Assembly: GCA_947462335.1 (NCBI GenBank)
Contig: OX381717.1
Coordinates: 41,893,523 to 41,957,522 of the forward strand
Origin: Harmothoe impar
Taxonomy: Eukaryota; Annelida; Polychaeta; Phyllodocida; Polynoidae
DNA length: 64,000 bases
Direction of reading: 5' to 3'
A program made the translations under genes and the position numbers. The first letter of the stretch is position 1. Every line of letters begins with the position of its first letter. Under the pieces are notes generated by a model. That model was not told the origin of the DNA, ran no database searches, and saw only the letters and a list, made by a program, of their open reading frames with translations. Positions 9,006 through 19,599 of the stretch are shown one piece after another.

Positions 9006-9309
9006 GTGAGTGGCAAAAACCACATGGTGTTCTGTTCGATGCACCCTTTAGTTACCCCACATTAGTTTTAAGTTTGTGAATGAATTAAATCAACACCAAT
9101 ATATATATTACTAATTAGTGCACTTTTGCATTGGTCTGGAATATTGTATCTGTTTTTAATTTACAATTCAGACCTACATAGATCCCAAAAATTATAATTA
9201 TGTGCATTCATTGTGACTAGGCTTTTTAAAATGTCAACTAATATTTCTGTTTTATACTCTGTTCATAATGTATACTCTTGCACTAACTATCCTTATTTCT
9301 GGTCAACAG

Positions 9310-9410
9310 TTGTAAGTGTCAATATGGGGACAACAATACACCATGCAGTACAATGTTCACGCCAGATGAGTTCAGAGAGCGACGTGAAGAGGTCGCCCAG
9401 CTGAACAGAG
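9310..9410 (+). CDS. DUF7869 transposase exon 2
   Basis: Acceptor CAACAG|T and donor AG|GTAAGC. The 101-nt exon encodes a cysteine-rich piece (CKCQYGDNNTPC) followed by a charged helix, the conserved N-terminal pattern of this family. Phase agrees with exons 1 and 3. Confidence 0.75.
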
Positions 9411-9593
9411 GTAAGCTGACTAAAAATTAATAACTATAGAAATAATTCTTTTACACTTTGTTCTAAAGAGTTGGTTACAACATCACTAAATATGTGCATT
9501 TGATTTGATTTGACCCACATTGAGTCTTATTTCTCATGTCTATGATTATAATAAAAACAAAAACAAAAAGTTGTTATTAATTCTACTTGACAG

Positions 9594-9765
9594 CTGAGCT
9601 GGATATGCTGCTACTGGGGGTGATGGCTTCATCAACAGATAATAGCGCCAGGCTTTCTACATGGAAGAAGGGTGAAAAAGGAAAAAAGGACCGTGAGCGA
9701 ACTCGGACATATTATAGACTAGGCAATAAACAGGTTTGCCAGTGTACGTTTGCATTCTTCCATTG
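9594..9765 (+). CDS. DUF7869 transposase exon 3
   Basis: Acceptor TTGACAG|C, donor TG|GTAAGT. It encodes ELDMLLLGVMAS, a lysine-rich linker, then YYRLGNKQVCQCTFAFFH, matching the family's conserved block before the catalytic region. The 172 nt keep phase with exon 4. Confidence 0.78.
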
Positions 9766-10697
9766 GTAAGTACACAGTCAAGTACAACTACATTGTACCG
9801 GGTACCAAAAGCTTTTTTTTCTGAAATCTAACGCTTGTTCTCACCAATTTTGACATTTTTGGGAAAATTTGCTTTTTTTCAATTTTGAACTTTTTTCTCG
9901 CCAATTTGGCCATTTTCAGGAAAATCTCTTTTTTTTCCTTTTTTTTTTTGGGGGGGGGGCATGATGCATGAATGAAGCAGGGCTGCATTCAAGCATCATA
10001 CCCACCCAACATGCATCATGATCACCAAGGTTGATGCTACAATACAGCCCTTGGGTGTTACTTTAACAGGGCTGCATTCAAGTATCATGCCAACCCTACA
10101 TGCATCATGATTACCAAGGATGATGCTTGAATGCAGCACTGGAGTGTTACTTGGCAGGGCTGCATTCAAGCATCATGCCAACCTTCATGCAACATGAGTA
10201 CCAAGGATGTAACATTGACCCTCCCATTCATTGTTGGCTCTTCGGTAGATCTAACCCATACTTCTACCACCCGTGTCTGCCCCAATGATATCTAGGTCAA
10301 GGAGCTGTGATTGGCCAGAAGTAGGTCCAACTGACAGGTTACGACCCAGTTTTATTTGTGTCAAGCCAGAGGGTGTGTCTAGGCTACAGCAACCTACCGG
10401 TATCTTTTAGGCTATAGGAACATACCCGTATATTCTAGCCTATAGCAACATGCCTGTTTTTTTCTAGGCTATAGCAACATATCAGTACGTTGTAGGCTAT
10501 AGCAACAATACGGTCTGTTGTAGGGTATAGAAACATATCAGTATAATGTAGGCTATAGTAACATACTGGTATCTTAAAGGCTATATGTATCAACCCATTG
10601 TTGCTATCTGCACTTTAAACATGACATGAAGTATGCATGAGTATTCTTTAGATCTACAATGAATACAATGCTTAAAATTTTCATTTTTCTTTTTCAG
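9766..10697 (+). repeat. Intron 3 with two tandem repeat families
   Basis: The 932-bp intron holds about three units of an ~80-bp repeat containing GGCTGCATTCAAGCATCATG (about 9975-10205), a motif dispersed through the window (17.6, 23.1, 37.9, 44.0, 61.6 kb). It also holds about six ~30-bp units containing TAGGCTATAGCAACATA (about 10380-10585). A T-rich tract precedes the acceptor. Confidence 0.75.
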
Positions 10698-12543
10698 CAT
10701 CAGTAAGGGCAAACTGAAACGTGTGCTTAAGTGGTATGTGGCCAATGGTGTGGTTACACATAGAATACGTGCTGGAGGCTTCAGGAAAATGGGCAAATCT
10801 TTGGACCTGGATGATACTCAAAGAGTTCTCGCCTTTATCAAATCCCATGCTGAGACACATGCCATTGCTCTTCCAGGCAGAATACCAACTCACAAGAGAG
10901 ATGATATACTAATTCTCCCCTCCTCTGACACCAAAGCTGACATTTACAGGTTGTATGAAAAAGCCATGGCAGATGTCCAGCAGAGGGCAGTTGCTCTGTC
11001 TACTTTCAGGAGTTTGTGGCGAAAGCTCCTCCCAGGAATAGTTTGTGCAAGGCCCATGACTGATCTCTGCTGGGAGTGTCAGAGGAACAACAGAGACATT
11101 CACCGGTCTAGCTGTTTCCCAGAAGAGGTCAAGCAGGCAAAGTTAAAAAAACAAACACATCATTTACAGGTAGTAGGGAAGGAAAGGGCCTACTTACAGC
11201 AGCTGGTAAAGAAGGCAAAGGAGGATTATAAAGCAGCTGGTTCTCCTGCACTTGGCCCTCATCCACCATGTAGTACAGACTATCGGGTGCATGTTAGCTT
11301 TGACTATGCCCAGCAAGTGCACCTGCCCTCTTACCCCATGCAGCCAGGCCCACTCTACTTTCTAGTGCCAAGAAAGTGTGGCATCTTTGGTGTCTCTATG
11401 GAAGCAGGACCAAGCCAGGTTAACTACCTAATAGATGAGTCTCATTGCAGTAGTAAGGGATCCAACGCTGTGATCTCATATCTCCACCATTATCTCGAGA
11501 ACTACTCCCTGGGCCCCAAGAATTTGGATCTCCATTGCGACAATTGCAGTGGTCAAAATAAAAACAAATTCATGTTGGCGTACTTGATGTGGCGATGTTT
11601 GACTAGGCTCAACATGTCCATCACTCTCAACTTCCTGATCACAGGTCACACAAAATTTGGTCCAGACTGGTGTTTTGGCCTTTTGAAACAGAAATTTAGG
11701 AAGTGTGACGTTTCCAGTCTGGAGGACCTTATGGAAGTTGTCCGTCAAAGCACCCTGGAAGGAGTCAACATCCCACACTTAGTGGGGGATGAGAAAGGAA
11801 ACTGTTCAGCCCCTACTTATGACTGGAATACTTTTCTAGCCCCTTTCAGCAAGGCAGTGAATGGCATTAAGGAGTACCATCACTTTGAGTTCAGCCATGA
11901 ATACCTGGGTAGGGTTGTCATGAAGAAAGTGGTCGATGATGAAGAACCTGTGCTCTGCAACATCTTGACAAAGGAAATAGCAGATGTTCCCCGGGGCAAC
12001 CCTGCCATCATCCCCTCCCCAGGATTGCCTGCCTATAGGCAATGGTACTTGTTTGAGAATATCAGAGACTTTTGTACCAATGCCACAAGAGATATCACCT
12101 GTCCAAAGCCAACAGTACCAAAGCCTGGGTCAGGTATAGGAGAACACACCAATGACACTGACACCCATCAGCCAGGACAAGAGCTAGAAGAACAGCAACT
12201 TAGAGGGAGAGGCAGAGTTCGTGGCAGGGGTAGGGGCAACAGCCAACAGGCAGAACAAGTGGAACTCACAGGCAGGGGTAGAGGCAGGGCCAGAGCCAGA
12301 GGCAGAGCCACAGGAAGAGGCAGAGGCAGGGGTGTCGGTGAACAGGCAGACCAGGAGGAACTCAGAGGTAGGGGAAGGGGCAGAGGTAGGGGCAGAGGTA
12401 GGGGAAGGGGGCAACAGCCAGGACAACAGCAGCCTAGAGGGAGGGGCCGACCTAAAGGTGCTGTTTCTCGGAAAAGAACAAGGAGCCCTTCATCTGCAGA
12501 AGACTCTGATGACGAGGTGTGGATTGCAAGTGATTCTGACTAG
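10698..12543 (+). CDS. DUF7869 transposase exon 4 (catalytic core and RG-rich tail)
   Basis: This exon starts at the acceptor TTTTTCAG|C and encodes about 615 residues to a TAG stop. It carries a TDLCWEC zinc-type motif and an RNase H-like core: SFDYAQQ (Asp), HCDNCSGQNKNK (Asp) and GHTKFGPDWCFGL (Asp), the hallmarks of DUF7869 proteins. The presumed role is transposition by DDE/D chemistry; this is family inference, not demonstrated. After about residue 480 comes an RG/RGRG-rich tail with an AT-hook-like RGRPKG, a basic RKRTRSPS stretch and an acidic C-terminus, suggesting nucleic-acid binding. The frame is fully open, so decay is limited to the exon 1 stop. AATAAA at 12961 probably ends the transcript. 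Confidence 0.85.
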
Positions 12544-12960
12544 AACTCCCTCTTTTCGTACCATAACGAGTTATGCCATGAACTTGGATATCACATATTC
12601 TATTATGATGTTGTGTTGTTAATATAATCATAATCTGCTACTGGTTTAGAGTGTAATGATGATACACAATCAGCAGCGACCATGGATATATATTTTGACC
12701 TGGAGAAATAATGTGACATGAACATGGAGGACCCCACCCACTGCACTTGGATTTTACCTATCAAATTATCTGTGTACAATGCTCACATAATGTGAAAGGA
12801 CTTTCAGGACTTAACAGACTACATTTAATAGGTTTTGGAACTGTTAGTTGTCCCTAAACTACACCAGGAACAGGTATTGTGCATTTATAATTATTCCACT
12901 AAACCACTAACTCTGTCATTTTTCCAGGAAACTGAACGTGTTTTTGAACGATGTTGCATG

Positions 12961-12966
12961 AATAAA
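12961..12966 (+). terminator. Poly(A) signal of the DUF7869 gene
   Basis: AATAAA lies about 420 nt after the stop codon, inside the transposon and before its right palindromes. Confidence 0.6.
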
Positions 12967-13332
12967 AATATTTCCCCAAAGAGACCAATCTTTTAGTATG
13001 TAGTAGATATAACCATCGGGAATGCCTGGTAAAAATTTCAGATTGATATCTCAATTCTAGATACCCGTTGCTAAGGTGACCAATGAGTGATATGCTCGCT
13101 GACTGCTCGCGAGCAGGTCGCGACCTGCTCGTTCCACTTTGATCACGCGTAGCTCAAATTAGCACTCCGGGTGTTTTTATCTTTGAAAATATTTTTTAAA
13201 TACGTATGGGTGAGATGGGGACTCATACATGGGCTCTATAGAGAGGTAATGAACTGTTCTATCACATGACATAGATAACTAAAAATGTTTGATGAGCGAC
13301 ATAAGTTCCACTATGCTGGATTGAGTCACATA

Positions 13333-13716
13333 TGACTAACCATGGTTAATTAATATTAATTAATAGGTATAGTCAGTAGTGACCAATCCACCTTAATCCT
13401 TCTATTCGTGCGAGTATTAGGCCTTAGCCATATTTTGTTTTGCCTTGGTCATTTTTTAATATCAGTTTGTCATTTTGACCAATATCCCTATGACTAACCT
13501 GGGATAGCCACTACAGACAGAGCCCGGATCATCTAGATTATCAGTGTAGTGCACATTTATACATAATTCTCTGTTACTTAAAACCACTTTGTTTAGCTTC
13601 AACCAATACAATCATACTATTATCATAATTATTAACCTTTGCTGTTCAGTAAAAGGACTGATTATTCTCTTATTCCCTACCAACCCTTTAAGAATAACAT
13701 AATCAGTGATAAACCT
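13333..13716. other. AT-rich spacer before element 2
   Basis: About 380 bp of AT-rich DNA. I see nothing coding and no clear repeat in it. Confidence 0.5.
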
Positions 13717-13722
13717 AGCATT

Positions 13723-14064
13723 AGTAGTATAGTATGTATCGGAACGGGACTATAGTTAACTACTGTTTATTACTCAATCGACCTGCAGCCAATCAGAGGC
13801 CTCCATTTGGTCACGTGACCCCCTCATTTGCATAATTACGTAATAGGCCACGCTCCCTCATTTGCATAATTACGTAATAGGCCACGCCCCCTTGATCACC
13901 AGCCAATCAGGGGCCACCATTTGGTCACGTGACCCCCTCATTTGCATAATAGGCCACGCCCCCTTGATCACGTGACTCCCTCATTTGCATAGTAGACTAC
14001 GCCCCTTTGATCACCAGCCAATCAGTGGCTTCCATTTGGTCACGTGACTCCCTCATTTGCATAA
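13723..14064 (+). repeat. Left TIR of element 2: octamer/E-box/KLF/CCAAT array
   Basis: Repeating modules in order: CCAATCAG (CCAAT; contains an NFI half-site on the other strand), CCATTTGG, GGTCACGTGACC (palindromic E-box), CCCTCATTTGCAT (perfect POU octamer), ATTACGTAAT (C/EBP or PAR-bZIP type) and GGCCACGCCCC (KLF/Sp). Octamers lie at 13826, 13860, 13940, 13983 and 14055. An outward AATAAA is encoded on the minus strand near the terminus. It matches 22571-22912 inverted with about 2% difference. Confidence 0.9.
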
Positions 14065-14230
14065 TAATGGGTCACGTGACCCCCTCATTTGCATAATAGG
14101 ACCACACCCCTTTGGTCACGTGACCGGAAGCGCTCTTTATTTGGAAAATAGGCCACACCCCCTTGGTCACGTGACCTGACCCCCTCCCTCATTTGCATAA
14201 TATAGACAATAGACAGACTACGCTCTCCTT
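14065..14230 (+). repeat. Extension of the octamer/E-box array
   Basis: Two further octamers (14087, 14191) and several GGTCACGTGACC sites continue beyond the strict TIR homology, with more divergent spacing. Confidence 0.7.
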
Positions 14231-14264
14231 TTGGTCACATGACTTGGACTAGCTAATGGGAAGC

Positions 14265-14400
14265 TTCTATAAGGGGGGAGGGAAGGGGAGGGGGGGAGGG
14301 GGGCACTTTAAGATGCATGGGGAGGGGAGGGGGGGGGGAGGGGGGCACTATTTATGGGGTGGGCGGGCACTTGGGGGGGAGGGGGGGGCTTTTGGGGTCT
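14265..14400 (+). other. G-rich tract with quadruplex potential
   Basis: Many runs of 3-10 G separated by single A or short linkers, within 20-200 bp of the TIR array. A two-base-loop perfect hairpin with 15-bp arms follows at 14448-14479 (CCTCCCTACCCCCCT and its complement). Confidence 0.75.
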
Positions 14401-14479
14401 GCTCGGGAGAAAAAAAAAAAATTATCTGATCTCTAGGGAAATCGCTTCCTCCCTACCCCCCTTTAGGGGGGTAGGGAGG

Positions 14480-16224
14480 AGGCGAGTCGGAGGTGACTGT
14501 AGAGGAGTTTTTCGGTGACTTGATGACTTTCAAACGACTGTACTGATAGTTGATGAATTTGACTTTTTGACTTGAATATTTCTTGCGACTTTGCGGCTCG
14601 TAGCCCCTTAAATAAAGAGGTGACTTTGTAACCTCAGGGGGGAGATCCTTCTACACCACCACAAAAAAAGATCTCGGTTGATTGACTGAACGCGGCGGGT
14701 ATGAGTCATCATGGGGCCCTTGACGGGTGGGTCCTCCCCATGCAGCCGTATGTCGAATTTAAGAAATGCCTGTGTCACACGTCACTAAGGGAGAAAACGT
14801 TTTTTGAAAATATTTAGAACCCGAATTTGAGCATTCTGGTACATTTTTAAGGACCCAGACACCGCAAAGCCGGGTACCATCCAAGAAAAAAAAAAAAAAA
14901 AATTTGGCGAAATGCTTAGGTTTGAAATGGTACTTTTTCTGATGCACTCTTCGAACATTTTTTTTTCCTCATGTCACTATGGTCCATGTCACATGTCGGA
15001 CTCAAGAAATGCCCCATGGCCCATGTCACTTAGATGTCCGTGTCCGTGTCGTCGTATCGATTTTTAAGAAAATGACCATGTCACCATATCGAATTTAGGG
15101 GTCTAGTGACATCAGCATGTCCGGCTATCCTCCACAAATTTAGCTCTAAAATGTTTACTTTTTTTTGGGCCGATTTTTCATCATTTTAAAAAAACAATAG
15201 GCTGTTGAAATGTTTGCTGTTGTAAATAGAAACAAAAACAAAACAAAGCGCATGGTAAGATTATGTCACATTGCAGTCGCGGGTCCGCTCGTGGCTTATC
15301 CAGCCTCTTCGTGGATCCGCGACTGTCAATGTGATCATATACTAATCACCCGGCGTTTACGGTATTATATACTAAGGTATGAGACGGGTCCTACAGAAAA
15401 GGTGTCTAAAAAGCGCTGCGACCTGATTGAAATGACATCAGCGGCGTCTGCTCGTCAGTGCCCGGCTGTAGCCCGTAGGACATGTCATTCTGCTTTTCTG
15501 GATGTTTTGAAATATTTTGATTTAACTGTTAATACCTGATAACAAGCCTCTGAAGCAGTTTTTGATCGAGTACGTCTTCTCTACGTTTCCATCGATTAGC
15601 TGCTTCAGCAAAAAAAATCGCGCACGCGGTCTAGTCTAGATGACGGAGTCGCTAAAGCTCTGTTTAGAGAGTGGAACTTGACCTTGACTATAGACTCAGT
15701 ACTAACTGAACGCCCCGCTATGTCACTCCTCACGTGGGTATATGTACAAGCTCGGGTTCTTCACTTTACGGCTTGACTAAAACTGAGACGCGTCCATGAT
15801 AAACTCTAGCCTTTTTTTTCCTTTTCTAGGATCGAGAGAGAGATTTTAAATGGGGCGGTTATCTAAATAGCGTGGAACTAAAATCAGGCTGCGGCAGATA
15901 GTATCTCTGCGCACCTCAAGACTCAACGTAACTTTCACTCTCCAGCAGAAGTTTAGTTGTCACTAATGATGGGCGGCGACCGTCGTGCACCGGCGGATAT
16001 TGGAGAGTGTTGGAGAGCTGAACCTTACAGACATATAAATCAATCGCTCTGGTGGAAATATCTCGCCATAGATTGGAACCAAATACTTATCTAATGGAAT
16101 CGTTATCAGTTTTCAGTTTTCTTGCCGTACAAAATTTATTTCCAACTCTTCACGTGGTGATAGCTGAAGGTCGCTCGTCGTAGGTACGTGTGACCGGAAC
16201 ACCCTTTTTGGTTTTGGCGCGGGT
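14480..16224. other. Gene-poor part of element 2
   Basis: No convincing gene. It holds degenerate repeats of ATGTCAC/CCATGTC type (14750-15120) and a hairpin at about 15268-15333 (arms around GTCGCGG-TCC). A 109-codon frame at 15210-15539 has no supporting signal. A shorter frame near 15645-15777 (GVAKALFREWNLTL) could be a coding remnant, but I cannot identify it. Confidence 0.45.
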
Positions 16225-16464
16225 TGACATCAGATTTGTACCGTACTGTCGCGATTAAGGGCTCTGAGGGAGCGCTTTTCAATTCGGTGAAGTTCTTACT
16301 CAGGAGCTATATACAAGCCAGGCGCTGGCGCTTATTCAAAGTCGCGATTTTAGTGCTTGAGAAAAAACATTTGGAGGCTCTTATACTCCGGCGCTTATAC
16401 AAGACCGGCGCGCTTTTCAACACTAGTTGCTTTATCGCGACCGTACGGTATGACTTCGGTGTCA
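16225..16464. repeat. ~240-bp foldback upstream of gene C
   Basis: The outer arms (about 16225-16258 and 16434-16464) share TACCGTAC-GTCGCGAT-A in inverted orientation. The interior contains repeated GGCGC and CTTAT(A)CAAG blocks. It ends 11 bp before the gene C promoter motif, so it may act as a regulatory or boundary structure. Confidence 0.6.
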
Positions 16465-16473
16465 CAAGGTCCC

Positions 16474-16495
16474 AAATAAGGAAGTGAAACGACGT
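16474..16495 (+). promoter_or_regulatory. Core promoter of gene C, shared motif
   Basis: AAATAAG (16474-16480) runs straight into GGAAGTGAAAC (16480-16490). This is the same ATAAG-GTGAAAC core as genes B and D. GGAAGTGAAA also fits the ETS-IRF composite consensus GGAANNGAAA. Distance to the ATG is about 95 bp. Confidence 0.65.
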
Positions 16496-16583
16496 CGTCT
16501 GTCTACCTCGTGCGCGTCATAGCGTCGTCGAAAATAGTGTGACGTCAGCATCTCTCAGGCGGCTAGGAAGTCAGTTCGACAAA

Positions 16584-16937
16584 ATGGCTCACGGAGTGAA
16601 CTTCGTGGCCGTTTCTCGATCTATGATCGATGCGGCCGTGGAGAAGGAATTCGTAGCCGTGCTACAGAGAGAGGAGGCGGAGAGACAGAACTTCGTGGCC
16701 GTTTCTCGATCTATGATCGATGTGGCCGTGGAGAAGCAGTTCGTAGCCTCGCTACAGAGAGAGGAGAGACAGCGGACTGCTGCTGAAGCAGAGGGTGTGG
16801 TGGATGAGCTGATCGCGAACGTCACTGATCAACTCATCCGCCAGTGCGTGGAGCGAGTCAAGCAGCAAGTCTGCATGGAGGAAGGACTACCGCCCGCCGT
16901 GCTGGAGGAGCTGCTGAAGGACTACCACGCGTTATGA
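16584..16937 (+). CDS. Gene C: small duplicated helical protein (117 aa)
   Basis: The ATG at 16584 (context ACAAAATGG) follows the shared promoter. I do not recognise the family. Residues 6-31 and 36-61 are a 30-residue tandem duplication (FVAVSRSMID-AVEK-FVA-LQREE); the underlying 90-bp DNA units are almost identical, so the duplication is young. Residues 62-117 form amphipathic, Glu/Gln-rich helices with coiled-coil character (VDELIANVTDQLIRQCVERV) and end in LLKDYHAL. No signal peptide or membrane segment. The mRNA carries a perfect histone-type stem-loop 55 nt after the stop, so it may be non-polyadenylated and replication-linked (inference). Confidence 0.7.
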   Translation: MAHGVNFVAVSRSMIDAAVEKEFVAVLQREEAERQNFVAVSRSMIDVAVEKQFVASLQREERQRTAAEAEGVVDELIANVTDQLIRQCVERVKQQVCMEEGLPPAVLEELLKDYHAL

Positions 16938-16991
16938 CCACGCCCTCCGCTTCAGCAGCAAGGTCCCTGCGACCCTCTCTCTCTACCAAAC

Positions 16992-17007
16992 GGTCCTTTT
17001 AAGGACC
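16992..17007 (+). terminator. Histone-type 3' stem-loop after gene C
   Basis: GGTCCTTTTAAGGACC has a 6-bp stem and a 4-nt loop and fits the metazoan histone mRNA consensus GGYYYTHHTHARRRCC at all 16 positions. It is preceded by ACCAAAC (histone genes typically have CCAAA), followed by AACCAC (cleavage-region like) and a purine-rich AAAAGTTGAAAA about 16 nt downstream where a U7 snRNA-pairing element would lie. Confidence 0.75.
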
Positions 17008-17179
17008 AACCACTGATCACAAAAGTTGAAAATCAATCTCAATATAATATACGCATCAGAAAAACCCCTAATACGCTCTACACTGAAACCCTGTTGAGTA
17101 GGTAGATCGAGTTGGGCTTTTTTAGGTTGTTTTTTTTTAGGAAGGGCAATCAGGTCATCGTGTGGAGATCATCAGGTGT

Positions 17180-17265
<86 letters not shown>

Positions 17266-17266
17266 C

Positions 17267-17299
<33 letters not shown>
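17180..17299 (+). repeat. (TG)n microsatellite
   Basis: About 120 bp of TG dinucleotides with one GGGTGGGCGGG interruption; can adopt Z-DNA. Frames across it are artefacts. Confidence 0.95.
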
Positions 17300-17300
<1 letters not shown>

Positions 17301-17820
17301 TTTATACAAATACAATTATTCATTCCTTTCAGCAAGAAAATTAGCTCAATGTAATCATATGATTTGAACTGCCCTACTTATCAGGGCCTTGACGACATCT
17401 GACCGCCCCCCTTTTCAGGATCTAAATGGAAATTCACCGCCACCGCTTTTCAGAGTCGCGCTGCAGTGGTTATCCAATACATGGCGGAGCGCCATTACCT
17501 AATTCTTTTGTATGTGAAAAAAAAACAGCACTGATAAGGGGTTTAATTAGACAGATATTGGTTCTACACTATCAAAAAATAACCCCTCAGCGCTTTAATG
17601 CTAAAGGTAGCATAGTGCTTTAATGCGCTACCCCCCTTGTCGATATGCCAGTGTATGCATGCATGCAGCCCTGGTGAGGAACTCTGAGTGCTGCATTCAT
17701 GGCTTATGACGACAACGGGCACTGCACATTAAAGCGCTATGCGACTATTAAAGGGTTAGATCCAGTCTTGCTCCAGTCATCCCGAATGCTATACCCAGAG
17801 TTGGTGGTCTGGTCCAGACT

Positions 17821-18960
17821 GCTGTACACAGATTGTGGACGGGATGGCGGGTTGCTGCCAGACTATCCCTCTGGTACGATATGCGGCTGGCGCGGCCGAG
17901 ACTGTCTTATATGATGCTGAGTCGAATTATGTATTAGATACCCTACGAGTAACTGAGAGTATGTCAAAATAATCACGGCAAACTGACTGGCGACTTCATA
18001 GGATCATAGGGCGGTTATTATTACATAACTCAGTAACCTTTGGTTATGTGTTAGATAGAGTACACTTGGACACGGTTATTCCATATACCCACTGCCCCAC
18101 AGGGTCAAGACGAGGTGATTTAAATAATAAGACCCAGACGGGTAAAATAGCCAAAGTCAACAATGACCTGTTTTTTTAGCCAATATGGACAAAGAGACAC
18201 GGGGTGCTGTACACAGGTTGTGGACGGGCTGGCGGGTCGCTGCCAGACTATCTCCCTGGTCCGATATGCAGCCGGCGTGGCCGAGACTGTCTTATATGAT
18301 GCTGAGTCTAATTATGTATTAGATTCCCTACGAGTAACTGAGAGTGTGTCAAAATAATCACGGCAAACTGACTGGCGACCTCATAGGTCAGTTATTATTA
18401 CATAACTCAGTAACCTTCGGTTATGTGTTAGATAGAGTACGCTTGGACACGGTTATTCCATATACCCGCTGCCCCACAGGGTCAAGACGAGGTGATTAAA
18501 TAATAAGACCCAGACGGGTAAAATAGCCAAGTCAACAATGCCCTGTTTTTTAGCCAATATGGACAAAGAGAAACGGGGTGCTGTACACAGCTTGTGGACG
18601 GGGTGGCGAGTCGCTGCCAGACTATCCCCCTGGTCCGATATGCAGCCGGCGTGGCCGAGACTGTCTTATATGATGCTGAGTCTAATTATGTATTAGATGT
18701 CCTACGAGTAACTGAGAGTGTGTCAAAATAATCACGGCAAACTGACTGGCGGCCTCATAGGTCAGGTATTATTACATAACTCAGTAACCTTCGGTTATGT
18801 GTCAGATAGAGTACACCTGGACACTGTTATTCCATATACCCACTGCCCCACAGGGTCAAGACGAGGTGATTAAGTAATAAGATCCCCAGACAGGGTGTAA
18901 AATAGCCAAGGCAACAATGTCCTGTTTTTAGCCAATATGGACAAAGAGACACAGGGGGTG
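17821..18960 (+). repeat. Three tandem ~380-bp units
   Basis: Units start with GCTGTACACAG at 17821, 18206 and 18580 and end at 18960 (385, 374 and 381 bp; about 90-95% alike). Each contains GGCCGAGACTGTCTTATATG, CATAACTCAGTAACCTT-GG and CCCCACAGGGTCAAGACGAG. No conserved open frame spans the units. High similarity implies recent amplification inside element 2. Confidence 0.9.
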
Positions 18961-19440
18961 CTGGGAGTTGGCGACAAGGGGCAAGACGGGCAAGACTACT
19001 TCTCAAAATAGACAATGCCAATGGCCAAGACCTAGTTCTTAAATTTGACAAGGCCCATTGGTATCTCTTATATTCGACAAGTGACACATGTGCCCCGTCT
19101 GTGGTCCTAATATAGATTTTCTAAAAAAAAAAAGTAAATTTTCTGCACCGTGTGACAACGACCGATCAGCTACATAGCAGAGATTTCCCCAACCTATTTT
19201 TGGTTATTTTTCTATTCAGTTTTTGATCAGCGCACTATATTATCGTGGTTTTTTTAAAAAAAATTTTTAATCATAAATAATATGTAGACTTGGAAAAAAA
19301 AAGAAAAAAAAGAGAGCTGACACGCAAACTCCTACTCACATGTCGCTGTTTTGTCACTAAACCCAAAGACCCACCCACCCCGTAGGAAGGGGAGACGCTT
19401 GTGAACGTTCCCTTAGGCCTCTATTCTTTATTTTATTGTG
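18961..19440. other. Stretch without gene
   Basis: AT-rich, with poly(A) and poly(T) runs. I see nothing supportable in it. Confidence 0.4.
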
Positions 19441-19595
19441 TGGCCCCTAAAGAGGGGCCAACCAACTGACACTGTCAGTTGGTTAGATGCTGCACAACAT
19501 GGGCGTAATTAATTACGCCTAGTGTTAAGCAGCATGGATCACTGTGGTTTGACAGACTGACCTCAAAGGGCCCCCGTTGGATGGGGGCCCTTGTG
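19441..19595. other. Cluster of four consecutive stem-loops
   Basis: Back to back: TGGCCCCT-AAAG-AGGGGCCA (19441-19460); AACCAACTGAC-ACT-GTCAGTTGGTT (19460-19484); a cruciform with ATGCTGC/GCAGCAT outer arms around the perfect palindrome GGCGTAATTAATTACGCC (about 19487-19535); and AAGGGCCCCC-GTTGGAT-GGGGGCCCTT (about 19565-19591). Such density in 155 bp is far above background and suggests a structured RNA or a replication or packaging site. Confidence 0.75.
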
Positions 19596-19599
19596 GCAC

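Larger units (their letters stand above)
8075..13329 (+). mobile_element. DUF7869-type DNA transposon
   Basis: TIRs of about 33-37 bp beginning GTGACTCAATCCAGCATA are found at about 8075-8108 and, inverted, at about 13296-13329. Flanking ATAT on both sides may be a 4-bp target duplication, but the border is AT-rich and ambiguous. The element holds one spliced gene on the plus strand. Near its right end are two palindromes: TGCTCGCGAGCA (13104) and the perfect 20-mer GAGCAGGTCGCGACCTGCTC (13111-13130), possible transposase-binding sites. It sits between the two Polinton-like elements. Confidence 0.7.

Noticed and set aside
12221..12622. Second frame across the RG-rich tail
   Set aside because: Shadow of the purine-rich repeat encoding the RG tail; the main frame has clear domain support.
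15210..15539. 109-codon frame in element 2
   Set aside because: No promoter match, no domain, no good start context.
17112..17354. Cys-Val and Thr-His repeat frames
   Set aside because: Translation of the (TG)n microsatellite.
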